A stretch of 64,000 nt of DNA from Rhodococcus sp. HM1 (GTDB taxonomy: Bacteria > Actinomycetota > Actinomycetes > Mycobacteriales > Mycobacteriaceae), in NCBI RefSeq assembly GCF_023218075.1, contig NZ_JALPTB010000027.1:1-64000 (forward strand). Reading direction: 5' to 3'. The notes under the pieces are model-generated. The model made no database searches. It had not been told where the DNA came from and worked only from the letters and a program-made list of their open reading frames with translations. Position numbers and translations under genes: made by a program. The stretch's first letter is position 1; each line of letters begins with the position of its first letter. Shown piece by piece: positions 9,140 through 17,318 of the stretch.

Positions 9140-10303
9140 TCAGAGCCCGAGTTCGGTGACGGCATTGCCGACGAGGCCGGCGTGGTGGCGGCTGTAGAGC
9201 GCGACCATCCGTTCGTCGGCGTGCCCGGTCTGCGTCATGATCGTCTGCGTCGTGGCGCCGTTGCGCACCGCCTGGGTGACGAATCCGGCACGCAGGCTGT
9301 GCCCGCCGAGCGTGGCCACGAGTTCCGGGCTGAACCCGGCCTGGCGGGCCCGCCGCCGGATCATCGAGTGCACCGACTGGCCGGTGAGGACTCCCGAACC
9401 GATCGACCCGGTGCGATGGACGGGCCGGAACAGGGCACGGTCCGGGCCGGCCGTCTTCGACGCCAGGCCGCGGCAGTGGTGGTCGCCGAGTTCGTCCACC
9501 GCATCCTCGAGCAATGACACCGCGGCCGCACGACCACCGTCGTCCCACACGTCGAGCACCTCGCGCCACCGCCGGTACGCGCACACCGGGCAGGTCTGCG
9601 GATCGCGGCCGTACGGCAGCGTGACGACGCGGCCGTGGGCGTCGCGGTCGGTCTTGGAACGACGGATGGTGACGTAGAGGCCGTCCGAGCGGTGCGCGAC
9701 GACGTCGGAGACCGCGATGCCGCACAGTTCCGAGCGTCGCAGCGCACCGGCGAGCCCCATGAGCAGCAACGCCGAATCGCGACGTTCGGCGACCCGGTCC
9801 GCGAACCCGGTCGCGGCCGCACGCATGGTCCCCACGATGGCCCGCACGTCCTCGGTGAGCAGCGGCGTGCGCCGAGCGGCGGGGGTCGCGCGACTGCGCC
9901 GGATTCCCCGCAGCAGATCGCGCACGGTCTCGTTCCGCCCCGGGACCGGCAGGCCGGCGAGAGCGTGCACCTTGTTGATCGTCGCGACCCACCGCGCCAG
10001 AGTGGACGGCGCATATGCCCACCGGCCGTCGGGACGGAGGTCGCCGGACTTCTCGGTGAGATACCAGCCGAGCAGTTCCGGCGACGCGGGCAACGGGGTG
10101 TTTCCGGATCCCTCACACCAGCGGACGAACTTGTCCCAGTCGGCGGTGTGCGCGGCACGGGTGTTGTCGGAGGACGCCTTCTCGCGCAGCCGGCGCATCG
10201 CATCCTCGGCGCCGTCCGGGAGATTCGGTGGCGCCCCGGCCGGTCCGGGAGGCGCGAGAGCGCCGGAGGACACCAGTTCCGCGCCACCGTCATCTTTCGT
10301 CAC
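9140..10303 (-). CDS. Tyrosine recombinase (phage-integrase family)
   Basis: A 387-residue recombinase with an N-terminal core-binding domain (about 40-140) and a C-terminal catalytic domain. The whole catalytic set is present: R189 (GALRRSEL), K217 (RSKTDRD), H335 and R338 (GGHSLRAG), H361 (TGHADERM) and the nucleophile Y370. It should therefore be active in DNA strand exchange. Translation starts at GTG 10303 behind AAGGAG. The family includes XerC/D-like enzymes and integrases of mobile elements; no excisionase or att site is recognisable nearby. It converges on the HTH gene with 9 bp between the ends. Confidence 0.92.
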   Translation of the reverse strand: MTKDDGGAELVSSGALAPPGPAGAPPNLPDGAEDAMRRLREKASSDNTRAAHTADWDKFVRWCEGSGNTPLPASPELLGWYLTEKSGDLRPDGRWAYAPSTLARWVATINKVHALAGLPVPGRNETVRDLLRGIRRSRATPAARRTPLLTEDVRAIVGTMRAAATGFADRVAERRDSALLLMGLAGALRRSELCGIAVSDVVAHRSDGLYVTIRRSKTDRDAHGRVVTLPYGRDPQTCPVCAYRRWREVLDVWDDGGRAAAVSLLEDAVDELGDHHCRGLASKTAGPDRALFRPVHRTGSIGSGVLTGQSVHSMIRRRARQAGFSPELVATLGGHSLRAGFVTQAVRNGATTQTIMTQTGHADERMVALYSRHHAGLVGNAVTELGL

Positions 10304-10431
10304 TGTGACACTCTCCTTCGTCCCGGCCCCGTCCGACTCAACGCACCGTATCCACCGCGGTGGAGCACCGCCCGATGCGACGATGGATCGGCGTGTCGAC
10401 CGGACAACCCACCACCTCTCGAGGGAGGGCC

Positions 10432-10749
10432 ATGAACATCCACGCCGTCGCCGATCCTCTGCCGACCGCCTGTGCCCGCGTCTACGGAGAACCGCACGAG
10501 ACGGCGGACGGCACCACCATCATCACCGTGACGGACCTCCGGCGCCCCTGGTTCCGGCGCAACGATGCGGCGCCGGTTCCGAAGCCGTTGGGGGTCTACG
10601 TCGTTCACCACGGTGAGGTCCGCTGGGAAGCGGCGGTCGACGGGACGCGGATCGCGCTGATGGGCGAGCTGATCGGGTTGGTCGCCGCCACGATCGCCAC
10701 CCTCGCCATTCTCCGCCGGCCGCCGTGGCCGGATGTGCGCATCGGCTGA
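10432..10749 (+). CDS. GerW/YtfJ-like small protein
   Basis: A 105-residue protein preceded by GAGGGAGGG. It starts with an ADPLPTACARVYGEP segment and a short beta-rich part (DGTTIITVTDL). It then shows the PLGVYVVHHGEVRWEAAVDGTRIALMG block and a C-terminal hydrophobic stretch (ELIGLVAATIATLAIL) ending in RRPPWPDVRIG. This arrangement matches actinobacterial proteins annotated as GerW-family. Despite the sporulation name, the family occurs in non-sporulating actinomycetes with unknown role. It is divergent from the recombinase, with 128 bp between starts. Confidence 0.6.
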   Translation: MNIHAVADPLPTACARVYGEPHETADGTTIITVTDLRRPWFRRNDAAPVPKPLGVYVVHHGEVRWEAAVDGTRIALMGELIGLVAATIATLAILRRPPWPDVRIG

Positions 10750-10804
10750 CGCTCGCAGCCCATTCCCCCTGGTCGAAGGGCATTTTTCGCCGGCACCCCA
10801 GGGG

Positions 10805-10828
10805 CGCCCGGCACTGCGGTGCCGGGCG
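10805..10828. terminator. GC-rich hairpin after the GerW-like gene
   Basis: Perfect 10-bp arms CGCCCGGCAC (10805-10814) and GTGCCGGGCG (10819-10828) around a TGCG loop, 56 bp past the stop of the 10432 gene. A short T-run (GTTTTTC) follows about 22 bases later rather than immediately, so this is an atypical terminator at best. Confidence 0.45.
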
Positions 10829-10867
10829 TGCCCCACCCCTACCCAGTTTTTCGAGCCCCGCGCGACC

Positions 10868-10900
10868 TTGATCGTCATAAGTGGGGATTATGACGATCAA
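10868..10900. repeat. 13-bp perfect inverted repeat with 7-bp spacer
   Basis: Arms TTGATCGTCATAA (10868-10880) and TTATGACGATCAA (10888-10900) are exact reverse complements around GTGGGGA. The repeat is AT-rich in a GC-rich genome and lies about 210 bp before the coiled-coil gene. It resembles a dimeric repressor operator or a partition or replication site more than a terminator. The binding protein is unknown. Confidence 0.7.
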
Positions 10901-11047
10901 AAGGAATACATGCGGACATATGCATGTACGCATGCTTAGAACATGATTTCCGAAACCCAAGTCAAAACAACCACCCATCCTGCAAAGAGCACCCGTCGCT
11001 ACCTGCAGTTTTGGCGACATTTGGCATTCTCTTTCGTTTCGTTTCAA

Positions 11048-11057
11048 GTAACGTTAC
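11048..11057. promoter_or_regulatory. GTAACGTTAC palindrome in the probable promoter of the coiled-coil gene
   Basis: A 10-bp perfect palindrome 50 bp ahead of the ATG at 11108, followed by an AT-rich stretch with TATAAA that could be a -10 region. Its position suits an operator overlapping the promoter. No regulator is identified. Confidence 0.4.
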
Positions 11058-11107
11058 GTGTATTGTTATGTTATAAATGTTGTTCAAGGTGCTGAAGGGG
11101 CCGAAAA

Positions 11108-12136
11108 ATGGGCGAGAACGAAGCTGTCGAGGAGTCGAAGCCGCGCGTCGGCAGGCCGCGCAAGTACGCCTCCCCCGCCGATCGGGTGCGCGCACACCGC
11201 GAACGGGAACGACAGCGGAAGGAAGCGGCCCAGCTCGCAGAACTCACCTCCCCCGCGGATCCGGCCGAAGGCGCGAGCAACCTCGCGGCGGCGGTGTCGT
11301 CACTGCGCGCGTTGACCGCGGCGAGCCTCGAGCAGTACAACGCCGTCGCGGCGCAGATCACGGCAGCCGTCGACAAGCTCACCGATCCCGCGGCGCTCGA
11401 AGCACAGCTGAACCGGGCCTCGACCGAACTTGCCAAGGTGAAGGCCGATGCGGACGCGAAGATCGTCCGCCTGCGCGAGCAGCTGGCGCAGGCGACCGAG
11501 GATCGCGAGAACGCCGATGCTGCGGTGAGTGCCGTCGACGCCGAACTCGCCGACGCCCGCGCCGCCCACGCCGAGCAGCTCCGGGAGCTTCGGGAAACGC
11601 ATCACGCCGAACTCGCGCGGATGGCCGACGAGCACGCCGCGACGTTGAGCCGCTGGCAGGAACAGCTCGCCGATACGCAGGAGGAGCACGAGCAGATCAC
11701 CGCGGAACTGCGGAGCACCGTCTCCGAGCTGACCGCGAAGATCACCGAGACCCGGGACCTACTCGAGCGGGCCGGTGAGGAGCGCGATCGCCTGGCCGCC
11801 GACCTGCAGGACACGCGCGCCGAACTCGCGCGCGTCCGCGCTTCGCTCGAGCGGGAGTCCGCCGCGCTCGAACGCGTCGAATCGGAGCTGGGCGCCGAGC
11901 GCACACGCAGCGCGGACCTGCGCGATCACCTCGAGCAGGCACGCGTCGCGGCCGCGTCGTCGGCGGCGGCCGAGGCCGCCGCGCGCGACCGCGGGGACGA
12001 ACTGCGCGCCGAAATCGCCGAACTGCGAACCGAACTCACGGCCGCCCGTGCTCTTCGCGCTACCGAAAGCACCGAGAACGTCGCCGAAGACACCAAGAAC
12101 CAAGACACTGAGAAGGAGAAGCATCCCCCGGCGTAG
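11108..12136 (+). CDS. Long coiled-coil protein with basic N-terminus (KfrA-like architecture)
   Basis: A 342-residue, highly charged protein. Residues 12-45 are basic and include an AT-hook-like GRPRKY followed by ADRVRAHRERERQRKE. From about residue 65 to 325 the sequence is almost unbroken Ala/Glu/Arg/Leu heptad coiled coil (for example ELAKVKADADAKIVRLREQL). The tail is acidic and Lys-rich (ENVAEDTKNQDTEKEKHPPA). A small DNA-binding head plus long alpha-helical tail recalls plasmid KfrA proteins, although I see no KfrA_N domain. AAGGGG precedes the ATG at good spacing. The AT-rich palindromic DNA upstream may be its own target. Function is not established. Confidence 0.65.
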   Translation: MGENEAVEESKPRVGRPRKYASPADRVRAHRERERQRKEAAQLAELTSPADPAEGASNLAAAVSSLRALTAASLEQYNAVAAQITAAVDKLTDPAALEAQLNRASTELAKVKADADAKIVRLREQLAQATEDRENADAAVSAVDAELADARAAHAEQLRELRETHHAELARMADEHAATLSRWQEQLADTQEEHEQITAELRSTVSELTAKITETRDLLERAGEERDRLAADLQDTRAELARVRASLERESAALERVESELGAERTRSADLRDHLEQARVAAASSAAAEAAARDRGDELRAEIAELRTELTAARALRATESTENVAEDTKNQDTEKEKHPPA

Positions 12137-12172
12137 CGACCGGTACCGCCTGCGAGCGGCCGGCGCAGGGAG

Positions 12173-12553
12173 TCAGGCCGCGCAGACCCCGAACACGGGG
12201 AACCGGTCGGCGGGGAGGGCGGACCGCAATTCCACCCGTACCGGCGCGTCGGCGGTATCGGGGAACGAACCTTCGATCTTCGAGTAGACCCATGGTCCGT
12301 CGTCGAGTTCGACGATCGCGATCGTGAACGGCTCCTGGTCGCGGTGCCGTCCGTGCGACGCGTGGTGCAGCACTTTCCACGACACGATCGAGCCGGCACC
12401 GGAACAACACACCGACTGAAGTTCCGCGCTTCCGCACGAGGAGCACTTCGGCGTCTGGGGTGCGAAGTGGGTGTCGCAGCCGTCGCACCGCAGGATGGTC
12501 AGGGCGTTGCGCGTCGTGGAGGCCGGGCGAACGGGGTCGAGGTCGGCGGCCAT
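12173..12553 (-). CDS. DUF35-type zinc-ribbon/OB-fold protein
   Basis: A 126-residue protein. The N-terminal zinc ribbon has CDGC and CSSC pairs (about residues 23-26 and 37-40). An OB-fold follows with GAGSIVSWKVLHHASH and EPFTIAIVELDDGPWVYSKI. In this family the protein usually partners a thiolase-like enzyme or acyl-CoA dehydrogenase in lipid or sterol degradation, but no such partner is adjacent. The start at 12553 is supported by AAAGGA just upstream. It converges on the coiled-coil gene with 36 bp between stops. Confidence 0.85.
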   Translation of the reverse strand: MAADLDPVRPASTTRNALTILRCDGCDTHFAPQTPKCSSCGSAELQSVCCSGAGSIVSWKVLHHASHGRHRDQEPFTIAIVELDDGPWVYSKIEGSFPDTADAPVRVELRSALPADRFPVFGVCAA

Positions 12554-13026
12554 CGAGGTCCTTTCCGCGATAGGGATCGTCTGCAAGACACAGCCGGAGC
12601 ACCGCGTCGGCTGTGTTTTGTCCCCATCGAGGGTGACGGCGGGACTCCCGTCGTCATCCTCATTCGACGGTAGGTCGCTTCCGTCCGGATTCCTTCGGGC
12701 TGCCGGCACACAGAGCCGGTGGCGCGCTGGGCTGTCCGCACAAGAACATCGGCCCCGTCCAGCGCTGCGATGTGAGGTTCGTCCCGCACGAGGTCTCCGG
12801 TGAGGACCGTCACGCCGTCGACCGCGTTCGGACCGACGACGACACTGTGCGCTCCGCCCAAGCGTCGCAACATTCAGTGTGCACGCAGACCGGTGAATCC
12901 TCCCTAGGACACTCCTACCGTCGAACAGGAGGGTGCAACCCGGTGGACGGGTCGCACTCGGCCCCTGTCGCTTCTCCTGCGGATCGATCGAGTGGGCACG
13001 AGTTCCCCCGTAAGGAGTTCATTCAC
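12554..13026. other. 473-bp intergenic region between divergent genes
   Basis: The region separates the DUF35 gene (minus) from the esterase gene (plus), so it should contain both promoters. I see one long inverted repeat near the DUF35 start (12584-12620) and a good ribosome site (AAGGAG, 13011-13016) for the esterase. No complete gene is present. Confidence 0.5.
12584..12620. promoter_or_regulatory. Inverted repeat upstream of the DUF35 gene
   Basis: Arms of 13 bp (12584-12596 and 12608-12620), with one G/T mismatch, share the core ACACAGCCG / CGGCTGTGT around an 11-base spacer. It sits 31-67 bp ahead of the DUF35 start, where an operator would lie. It is also flanked by TTTTG on the plus strand, so a terminator cannot be ruled out. 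Confidence 0.4.
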
Positions 13027-14154
13027 ATGACCACCGGACCTCACCTGCACGCGCCGTCGCACCTGCTCGAGGGGCCCCGAACGTACCGCATGCACCATGG
13101 CCTTCACGAACCCACCGCCGTTCTGCGCCGGGAGTTCCGCGGTGCCAGCCTGCAGGCCCGGTTGCTGGCGCGGTCGATGCGGATGACGCTGCGACCACTG
13201 CTCGGACTGTGGGGCCGCGCCCCCGGACTGCCGTGGCCGACCGGGTTGCTCGACCTCGCCGGAACCCTGCTACCGCCCATCGAGGGAACCCGGTGTCGTC
13301 CGGTCGTCCTGACGAACTGTGGCGGGTCCTGGGTCGAGGCGCCCGGGGCCGGGGACGAGCGCGTCGTTCTGTACATGCACGGTGGCGCCTTCCTGTGCGG
13401 TGGCCTGAAGAGCCACCAGCGCCTCGTCTCCCGGATCTCCGCGGAGGCCGAGGCAGCGGTGCTGGCGGTCGACTACCGGATGCTGCCCGCCCACTCCATC
13501 GGAGATGCGGTCGACGACGGGGTGGATGCCTACGAGTGGTTGCTGTCCCGGGGTTACCGGCCCGATCAGATCGTCGTGGCGGGAGACTCCGCCGGCGGTT
13601 ACCTGGCATTCATGATCCCGCTGGCTCTGCGGGACCGGGGCTTGCCGGCGCCCGGGGCCATCGTGGCGCTCTCGCCGCTGACGGAGCTGGATCCCAGCCG
13701 CAAGCTGGGACATTCGAACGCGGAACGCTGTGCGCTGTTGCCGGGGAATGCGTTCGAGGGGCTGGCCGGTCTGTCCTACCGTCGCGACGCCCGCGTGCGT
13801 GCCGGGTCCGACAGGCCCGGCCGGGTGTGCCCGGTGGACGCGGATCTGTCGGGCATGCCGCCCGTCCTCATCCAGGTCGGCTCACACGAGTTGCTCCTGG
13901 TCGACGCCGAGCTGATCGCCGATCGCCTCGCCTGGTCCGGCACCCGATGCGAACTGCAGGTCTGGGACCGGCAGGTGCACGTCTTCCAGGCCGCGGCCGA
14001 CCTGCTGCCCGAATCGCTGCAGGCGATCGGCGAGATCGGAGAGTTCATCCGGGCCACCGTTCCGAGCCGCATGGCGGCCGCCGGTGGCGGGGTGTCGGCG
14101 GCCGGGGGATCTTCGTTCACCTGGCCGATGCGGGAGTCGCGGTCGGCGCGGTGA
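13027..14154 (+). CDS. Alpha/beta hydrolase, hormone-sensitive-lipase family esterase
   Basis: A 375-residue esterase or lipase. It has the oxyanion motif HGGAF (residues 118-122), the nucleophile elbow GDSAGG with S188, and late Asp (VDAELIADRLAWSG) and His (WDRQVHVFQ) segments, all typical of the HSL family (abhydrolase 3). No signal peptide is visible. ATG 13027 has AAGGAG at ideal spacing. The gene's last 38 bp overlap the converging PucR-type regulator gene. Confidence 0.9.
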   Translation: MTTGPHLHAPSHLLEGPRTYRMHHGLHEPTAVLRREFRGASLQARLLARSMRMTLRPLLGLWGRAPGLPWPTGLLDLAGTLLPPIEGTRCRPVVLTNCGGSWVEAPGAGDERVVLYMHGGAFLCGGLKSHQRLVSRISAEAEAAVLAVDYRMLPAHSIGDAVDDGVDAYEWLLSRGYRPDQIVVAGDSAGGYLAFMIPLALRDRGLPAPGAIVALSPLTELDPSRKLGHSNAERCALLPGNAFEGLAGLSYRRDARVRAGSDRPGRVCPVDADLSGMPPVLIQVGSHELLLVDAELIADRLAWSGTRCELQVWDRQVHVFQAAADLLPESLQAIGEIGEFIRATVPSRMAAAGGGVSAAGGSSFTWPMRESRSAR

Positions 14155-15430
14155 GCACGGCCGAGCCGAGCCAATGGCACAGAGCCAGGGCGTTCTCGAG
14201 GTCGAGCCGGGACTCCCGCACGCTCCGGCCGAGCAGTTCTTCGGCCTTGTTGATCCGATACGCGACGGAGTTGCGGTGCATGTGCAACTGGGTCGCCGCG
14301 GCGATGTAACTGCCTCCGCTGGAGAGGAACTCGAACAGGGTACGACGCAGCTGCTCGGCGCCGAGATCGTCTGCGGCGAGCGGCCCCAGGACCTCACCGA
14401 CCCACGACCGGGCCGCGTCGAGGTCGTGGCACATCAACGCCACCGCCCCGACCGCGCTGATCGGAACGAATCGCGGTCCCGGCAGCTGCGAGGCCTGCGC
14501 CACCGATCTGGCCTGAGCGGCCTGCCGATGGGTGCGGACGAACCCGTCGACTCCGTCCTGCGGGTCTCCGAAGGAAACGATGAACGGGCGCTCCCAGCCT
14601 GCGACGATCGGGGTCAGCTCCGTGAATTCGACCTGCGAGACCCCACCGAGCGGAATCCACGCCCAGCCCGTGTGTTCGTCGAACGGTTCGAACAGCGCCC
14701 GGCTTCCCGCCCCGAAATAGTCCGCGAGCGTGGTCACCGCCTGTTCGAGTTCGGTCAGCTCGTTGTCGGCGGTCTCGGTGTCGTCGGTCCAGACCATCAC
14801 GCCCAGGTGGTGCTGGCCGAGACGGTAGCCGAGGGTGGCTTCGGCGTCCGTGACCTCGATCGGGCGGCCCGCGAGGATGTCGTGAATCCGCGCGGAACGG
14901 GACGCGTTGCGGTTGAACAGCCACATGTCGCGCTCGGCCTCGTACACCCCGAGCAGGCGCTGGGACACCCCGTCGATGCCGGCGGACAGTTTCGTCAGGA
15001 TCATCACGCCCGCCTGCATGACCGCCTCCGTGTCGTTGCCGAGGCCCGCGAGCACCTCGAGGCACCACCGGAGGATGCAGTCCTGGGCGAGGCGATTGCT
15101 CCGGTCCACGACCGTGACCGGTAGTCCCTGCCGGGCGAGCGTCCGGACGAGACCGTACGACGCGTCGGGGATCTCGATCTCGTCGAGGTCGTCGCGCAGG
15201 AACCGGGTGATGACGGCGACGCCGTCCCACGCGGCCCGGTCGAGTGCGCCCCGGGTCGGACGATCCGCGGACATCGCGCCGATTTCCGAGGTGAGCCGGT
15301 CGATCATGGCTTGCGCGATCTCGCCTTGCCGCGTGACCGAGAGTTCGGCGACCTCGGCCACCAAGGCGCGGGCAACAGCACCGGAGTCGGCACCGCCACG
15401 AGCCTGGGCATGTACTTCGCGACCGGTCAT
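14117..15430 (-). CDS. PucR/CdaR-type transcriptional regulator
   Basis: A 437-residue regulator. The C-terminal HTH of the PucR type is clear: RRTLFEFLSSGGSYIAAATQLHMHRNSVAYRINKAEELLG, with long-helix linker and sensor-like middle domain before it. The start at 15430 is chosen because GAGGAAG lies just upstream. It follows the shikimate operon on the same strand after 88 bp and could be co-transcribed with it, or regulate it or the esterase. Its 3' end overlaps the esterase gene by 38 bp. Confidence 0.88.
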   Translation of the reverse strand: MTGREVHAQARGGADSGAVARALVAEVAELSVTRQGEIAQAMIDRLTSEIGAMSADRPTRGALDRAAWDGVAVITRFLRDDLDEIEIPDASYGLVRTLARQGLPVTVVDRSNRLAQDCILRWCLEVLAGLGNDTEAVMQAGVMILTKLSAGIDGVSQRLLGVYEAERDMWLFNRNASRSARIHDILAGRPIEVTDAEATLGYRLGQHHLGVMVWTDDTETADNELTELEQAVTTLADYFGAGSRALFEPFDEHTGWAWIPLGGVSQVEFTELTPIVAGWERPFIVSFGDPQDGVDGFVRTHRQAAQARSVAQASQLPGPRFVPISAVGAVALMCHDLDAARSWVGEVLGPLAADDLGAEQLRRTLFEFLSSGGSYIAAATQLHMHRNSVAYRINKAEELLGRSVRESRLDLENALALCHWLGSAVLTAPTATPASAR

Positions 15431-15518
15431 CTTCCTCGTTTCCGGAGAACTTCCGATGAACGAGCGTACTGCGTCGGCGGGGGATCCGGCGGCCGATGCG
15501 CGGACGCCACCCGGTACG

Positions 15519-17318
15519 TCAGCTACGTCGAGCGGCCGCGAGCCGGACGTGGGTGTTGGCCGATCCGTATCCGTCGTACCCGCCGCGACGTTCCAGAATC
15601 TCGACCTGGAAACCGCCCTCCCCCGGGACGGTGTAGGCGTGCAGCAACTCTCCCGTGGCGTTCCGGTCGTAGAGCAGATCGTGCTTACGGAGCAGGACGA
15701 GCAGATCGGGATCGAGGGCGAAGCGAGCGTCGAGATCGGCGTAGTAGTTGTCGGGTGGGCTGAGCAGTTCGACGCCGCGGGAACGGATGCGCCGCACTGC
15801 GTCGACGACATCGGGTGTCGCGAACGCCATCTGGGTGATGCCGTGCTGCTGTGCTCCGGCGCCGCTGTCGGAAACGGTGAGAGCGACACGCAGATCGCCC
15901 TTCTCCGCGCGCAGCGCGCGAATGCGCAGCCGTCCCTCCGGCTGGATGTATTCCTCGGAACTCACCGGGTGCAGGCCGAACAAGGTGCGGAAGAACGAGA
16001 GCTCTTCGTTGAGCTGATCGGCGGAGACGGCGACGTCGAGGTGGTCGAGCCCGAGCCACCCGTTATCCGGTGCGCGCTCGTCGTCGGCGACGAAGTCGGT
16101 GTGCCAGTCGTCGGTCTCGCCGGGTTCGGCGCTGACGAACACGTGCAGGCCGGACGGCGACGTGATCCCCGGCAGGTCGGCCTCGCCCTCACCTCGCGTC
16201 TTGTCGACGGCGGGCCACAACAGTGCCGCGGCGCGCTCGGCGACGTCCGCGACCGGCGGCGCGACCAGCCCGAACGCGGTCGCGGCGGGGCCCGGTGCTG
16301 CTTCGTTGACCACCACGTGCGCGCCGCCGTTGCGCCACCACACGACGGGTTTGGTGCGATGCCGACCCGCGACGTGAAAGCCCAGTCCGGACAACAGGCC
16401 GGGATATACCGATCCGGTGGGGTCGGACAGTTCGACGAACGCGACGTCGGTGCGGCGCGGGACCGGGGGTGCGACGGAGATCTGTTCCCGGACGGGTCCG
16501 GACAGGCGCTCGCCGAGCTGATCCTCGAGGAACACCAGCGATCGCATTCCGTCGCGGGCGGTGACGAACGGATCGGCCTCGCGCACGACGTCGCTGAAGA
16601 TCTCGAGGGACAGCGGTCCGCGGTAGCCCGCCTCGAGCACGGCCGCGACGACCCCGGCGACGTCGAGCGTGCCCTGACCGGGGAAGCACCGGAAGTGCCG
16701 GCTCCACTCGAGCACGTTCATGTCGAGCAGGGGTGCGTCGGCCACCTGGAGGAACCCGATGCGGTCACCGGGGATCCCGGCGAGGGCCGAGCCGTCGTCG
16801 CCGCGCGCGAGCATGTGGAAGGTGTCCACCGCGAGGGTGATCGCGGGGTGGTCGGCGCGGAGCACCGCGGCCCACGCCCGGCCGACGCGATCGACGTGCC
16901 GTCCCCAGGCCAGGGCTTCGTACGCGACTGTGATTCCGAAGGACGCGGCGAGTTCCCCGACCGCGTGCAGTTGCTCGGCCGACAGGTCCGGGTCGTCGAC
17001 GGCGTCCGGCAGCGCGTTGGAACACGCGAGTACCGTGCCGGCGCCGAGCGCGGACGCGACCTCGAGCTTGCGGCGCACGCGGTGCAGGACGGCGGGGAAT
17101 CGTGCGGGGTCGACGCCTTCGACGTCGCGGATCGGCTGGAACAGGTCGACCGTCAGACCCAGGTCGGCGCACCGGCGGGCGATCTCCTGCGGCGGGAGCG
17201 GGGACGCGACGAGATCGTTGTCGAAGATCTCGACGCCGTCGAACCCGGCGGCGGCGATCGCCTCGAGTTTCTCCTCGAGAATCCCGGACAGGGACACGGT
17301 CGCGATTCCACGGTGCAT
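15519..17318 (-). CDS. qsuB: 3-dehydroshikimate dehydratase fused to HPPD-like domain
   Basis: A 599-residue two-domain enzyme. Residues 1-270 are an AP-endonuclease-2-type TIM barrel (MHRGIATVSLSGILEEKLEAI, then SLEIFSD at the metal-binding end) that dehydrates 3-dehydroshikimate to protocatechuate. The C-terminal half is a VOC/4-hydroxyphenylpyruvate-dioxygenase-like domain (GLDHLDVAVSADQLNEE, HGITQMAFATPDVV, GEGGFQVEILERRGG). This matches QsuB/QuiC1-type dehydratases. The start overlaps the upstream dehydrogenase stop by one base. With its neighbours it sends quinate or shikimate into the protocatechuate branch of the beta-ketoadipate pathway. Confidence 0.92.
   Translation of the reverse strand: MHRGIATVSLSGILEEKLEAIAAAGFDGVEIFDNDLVASPLPPQEIARRCADLGLTVDLFQPIRDVEGVDPARFPAVLHRVRRKLEVASALGAGTVLACSNALPDAVDDPDLSAEQLHAVGELAASFGITVAYEALAWGRHVDRVGRAWAAVLRADHPAITLAVDTFHMLARGDDGSALAGIPGDRIGFLQVADAPLLDMNVLEWSRHFRCFPGQGTLDVAGVVAAVLEAGYRGPLSLEIFSDVVREADPFVTARDGMRSLVFLEDQLGERLSGPVREQISVAPPVPRRTDVAFVELSDPTGSVYPGLLSGLGFHVAGRHRTKPVVWWRNGGAHVVVNEAAPGPAATAFGLVAPPVADVAERAAALLWPAVDKTRGEGEADLPGITSPSGLHVFVSAEPGETDDWHTDFVADDERAPDNGWLGLDHLDVAVSADQLNEELSFFRTLFGLHPVSSEEYIQPEGRLRIRALRAEKGDLRVALTVSDSGAGAQQHGITQMAFATPDVVDAVRRIRSRGVELLSPPDNYYADLDARFALDPDLLVLLRKHDLLYDRNATGELLHAYTVPGEGGFQVEILERRGGYDGYGSANTHVRLAAARRS

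Larger units (their letters stand above)
10750..11107. other. 358-bp intergenic region, AT-rich in its second half
   Basis: No gene is seen. The first 100 bp hold a GC-rich hairpin. From about 10860 the composition shifts sharply toward A+T, unlike anything else in the window. This part contains a 13-bp perfect inverted repeat, a cluster of CATG/ATGC words (10907-10943), two TTTGGC words, a TTTCG repeat, and a GTAACGTTAC palindrome (11048-11057) just before a TATAAA-containing stretch. It looks like a promoter plus DNA-binding sites, or a remnant of a replication or partition region. Confidence 0.6.

Noticed and set aside
12780-12873. Minus-strand fragment resembling part of an NmrA-type Rossmann protein (VTVLTGDLVRDEPHIAALDGADVLV)
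   Set aside because: Only about 30 residues fit, the dinucleotide motif is missing, and a stop codon lies immediately upstream. Could be a relic, but not supportable as a gene.
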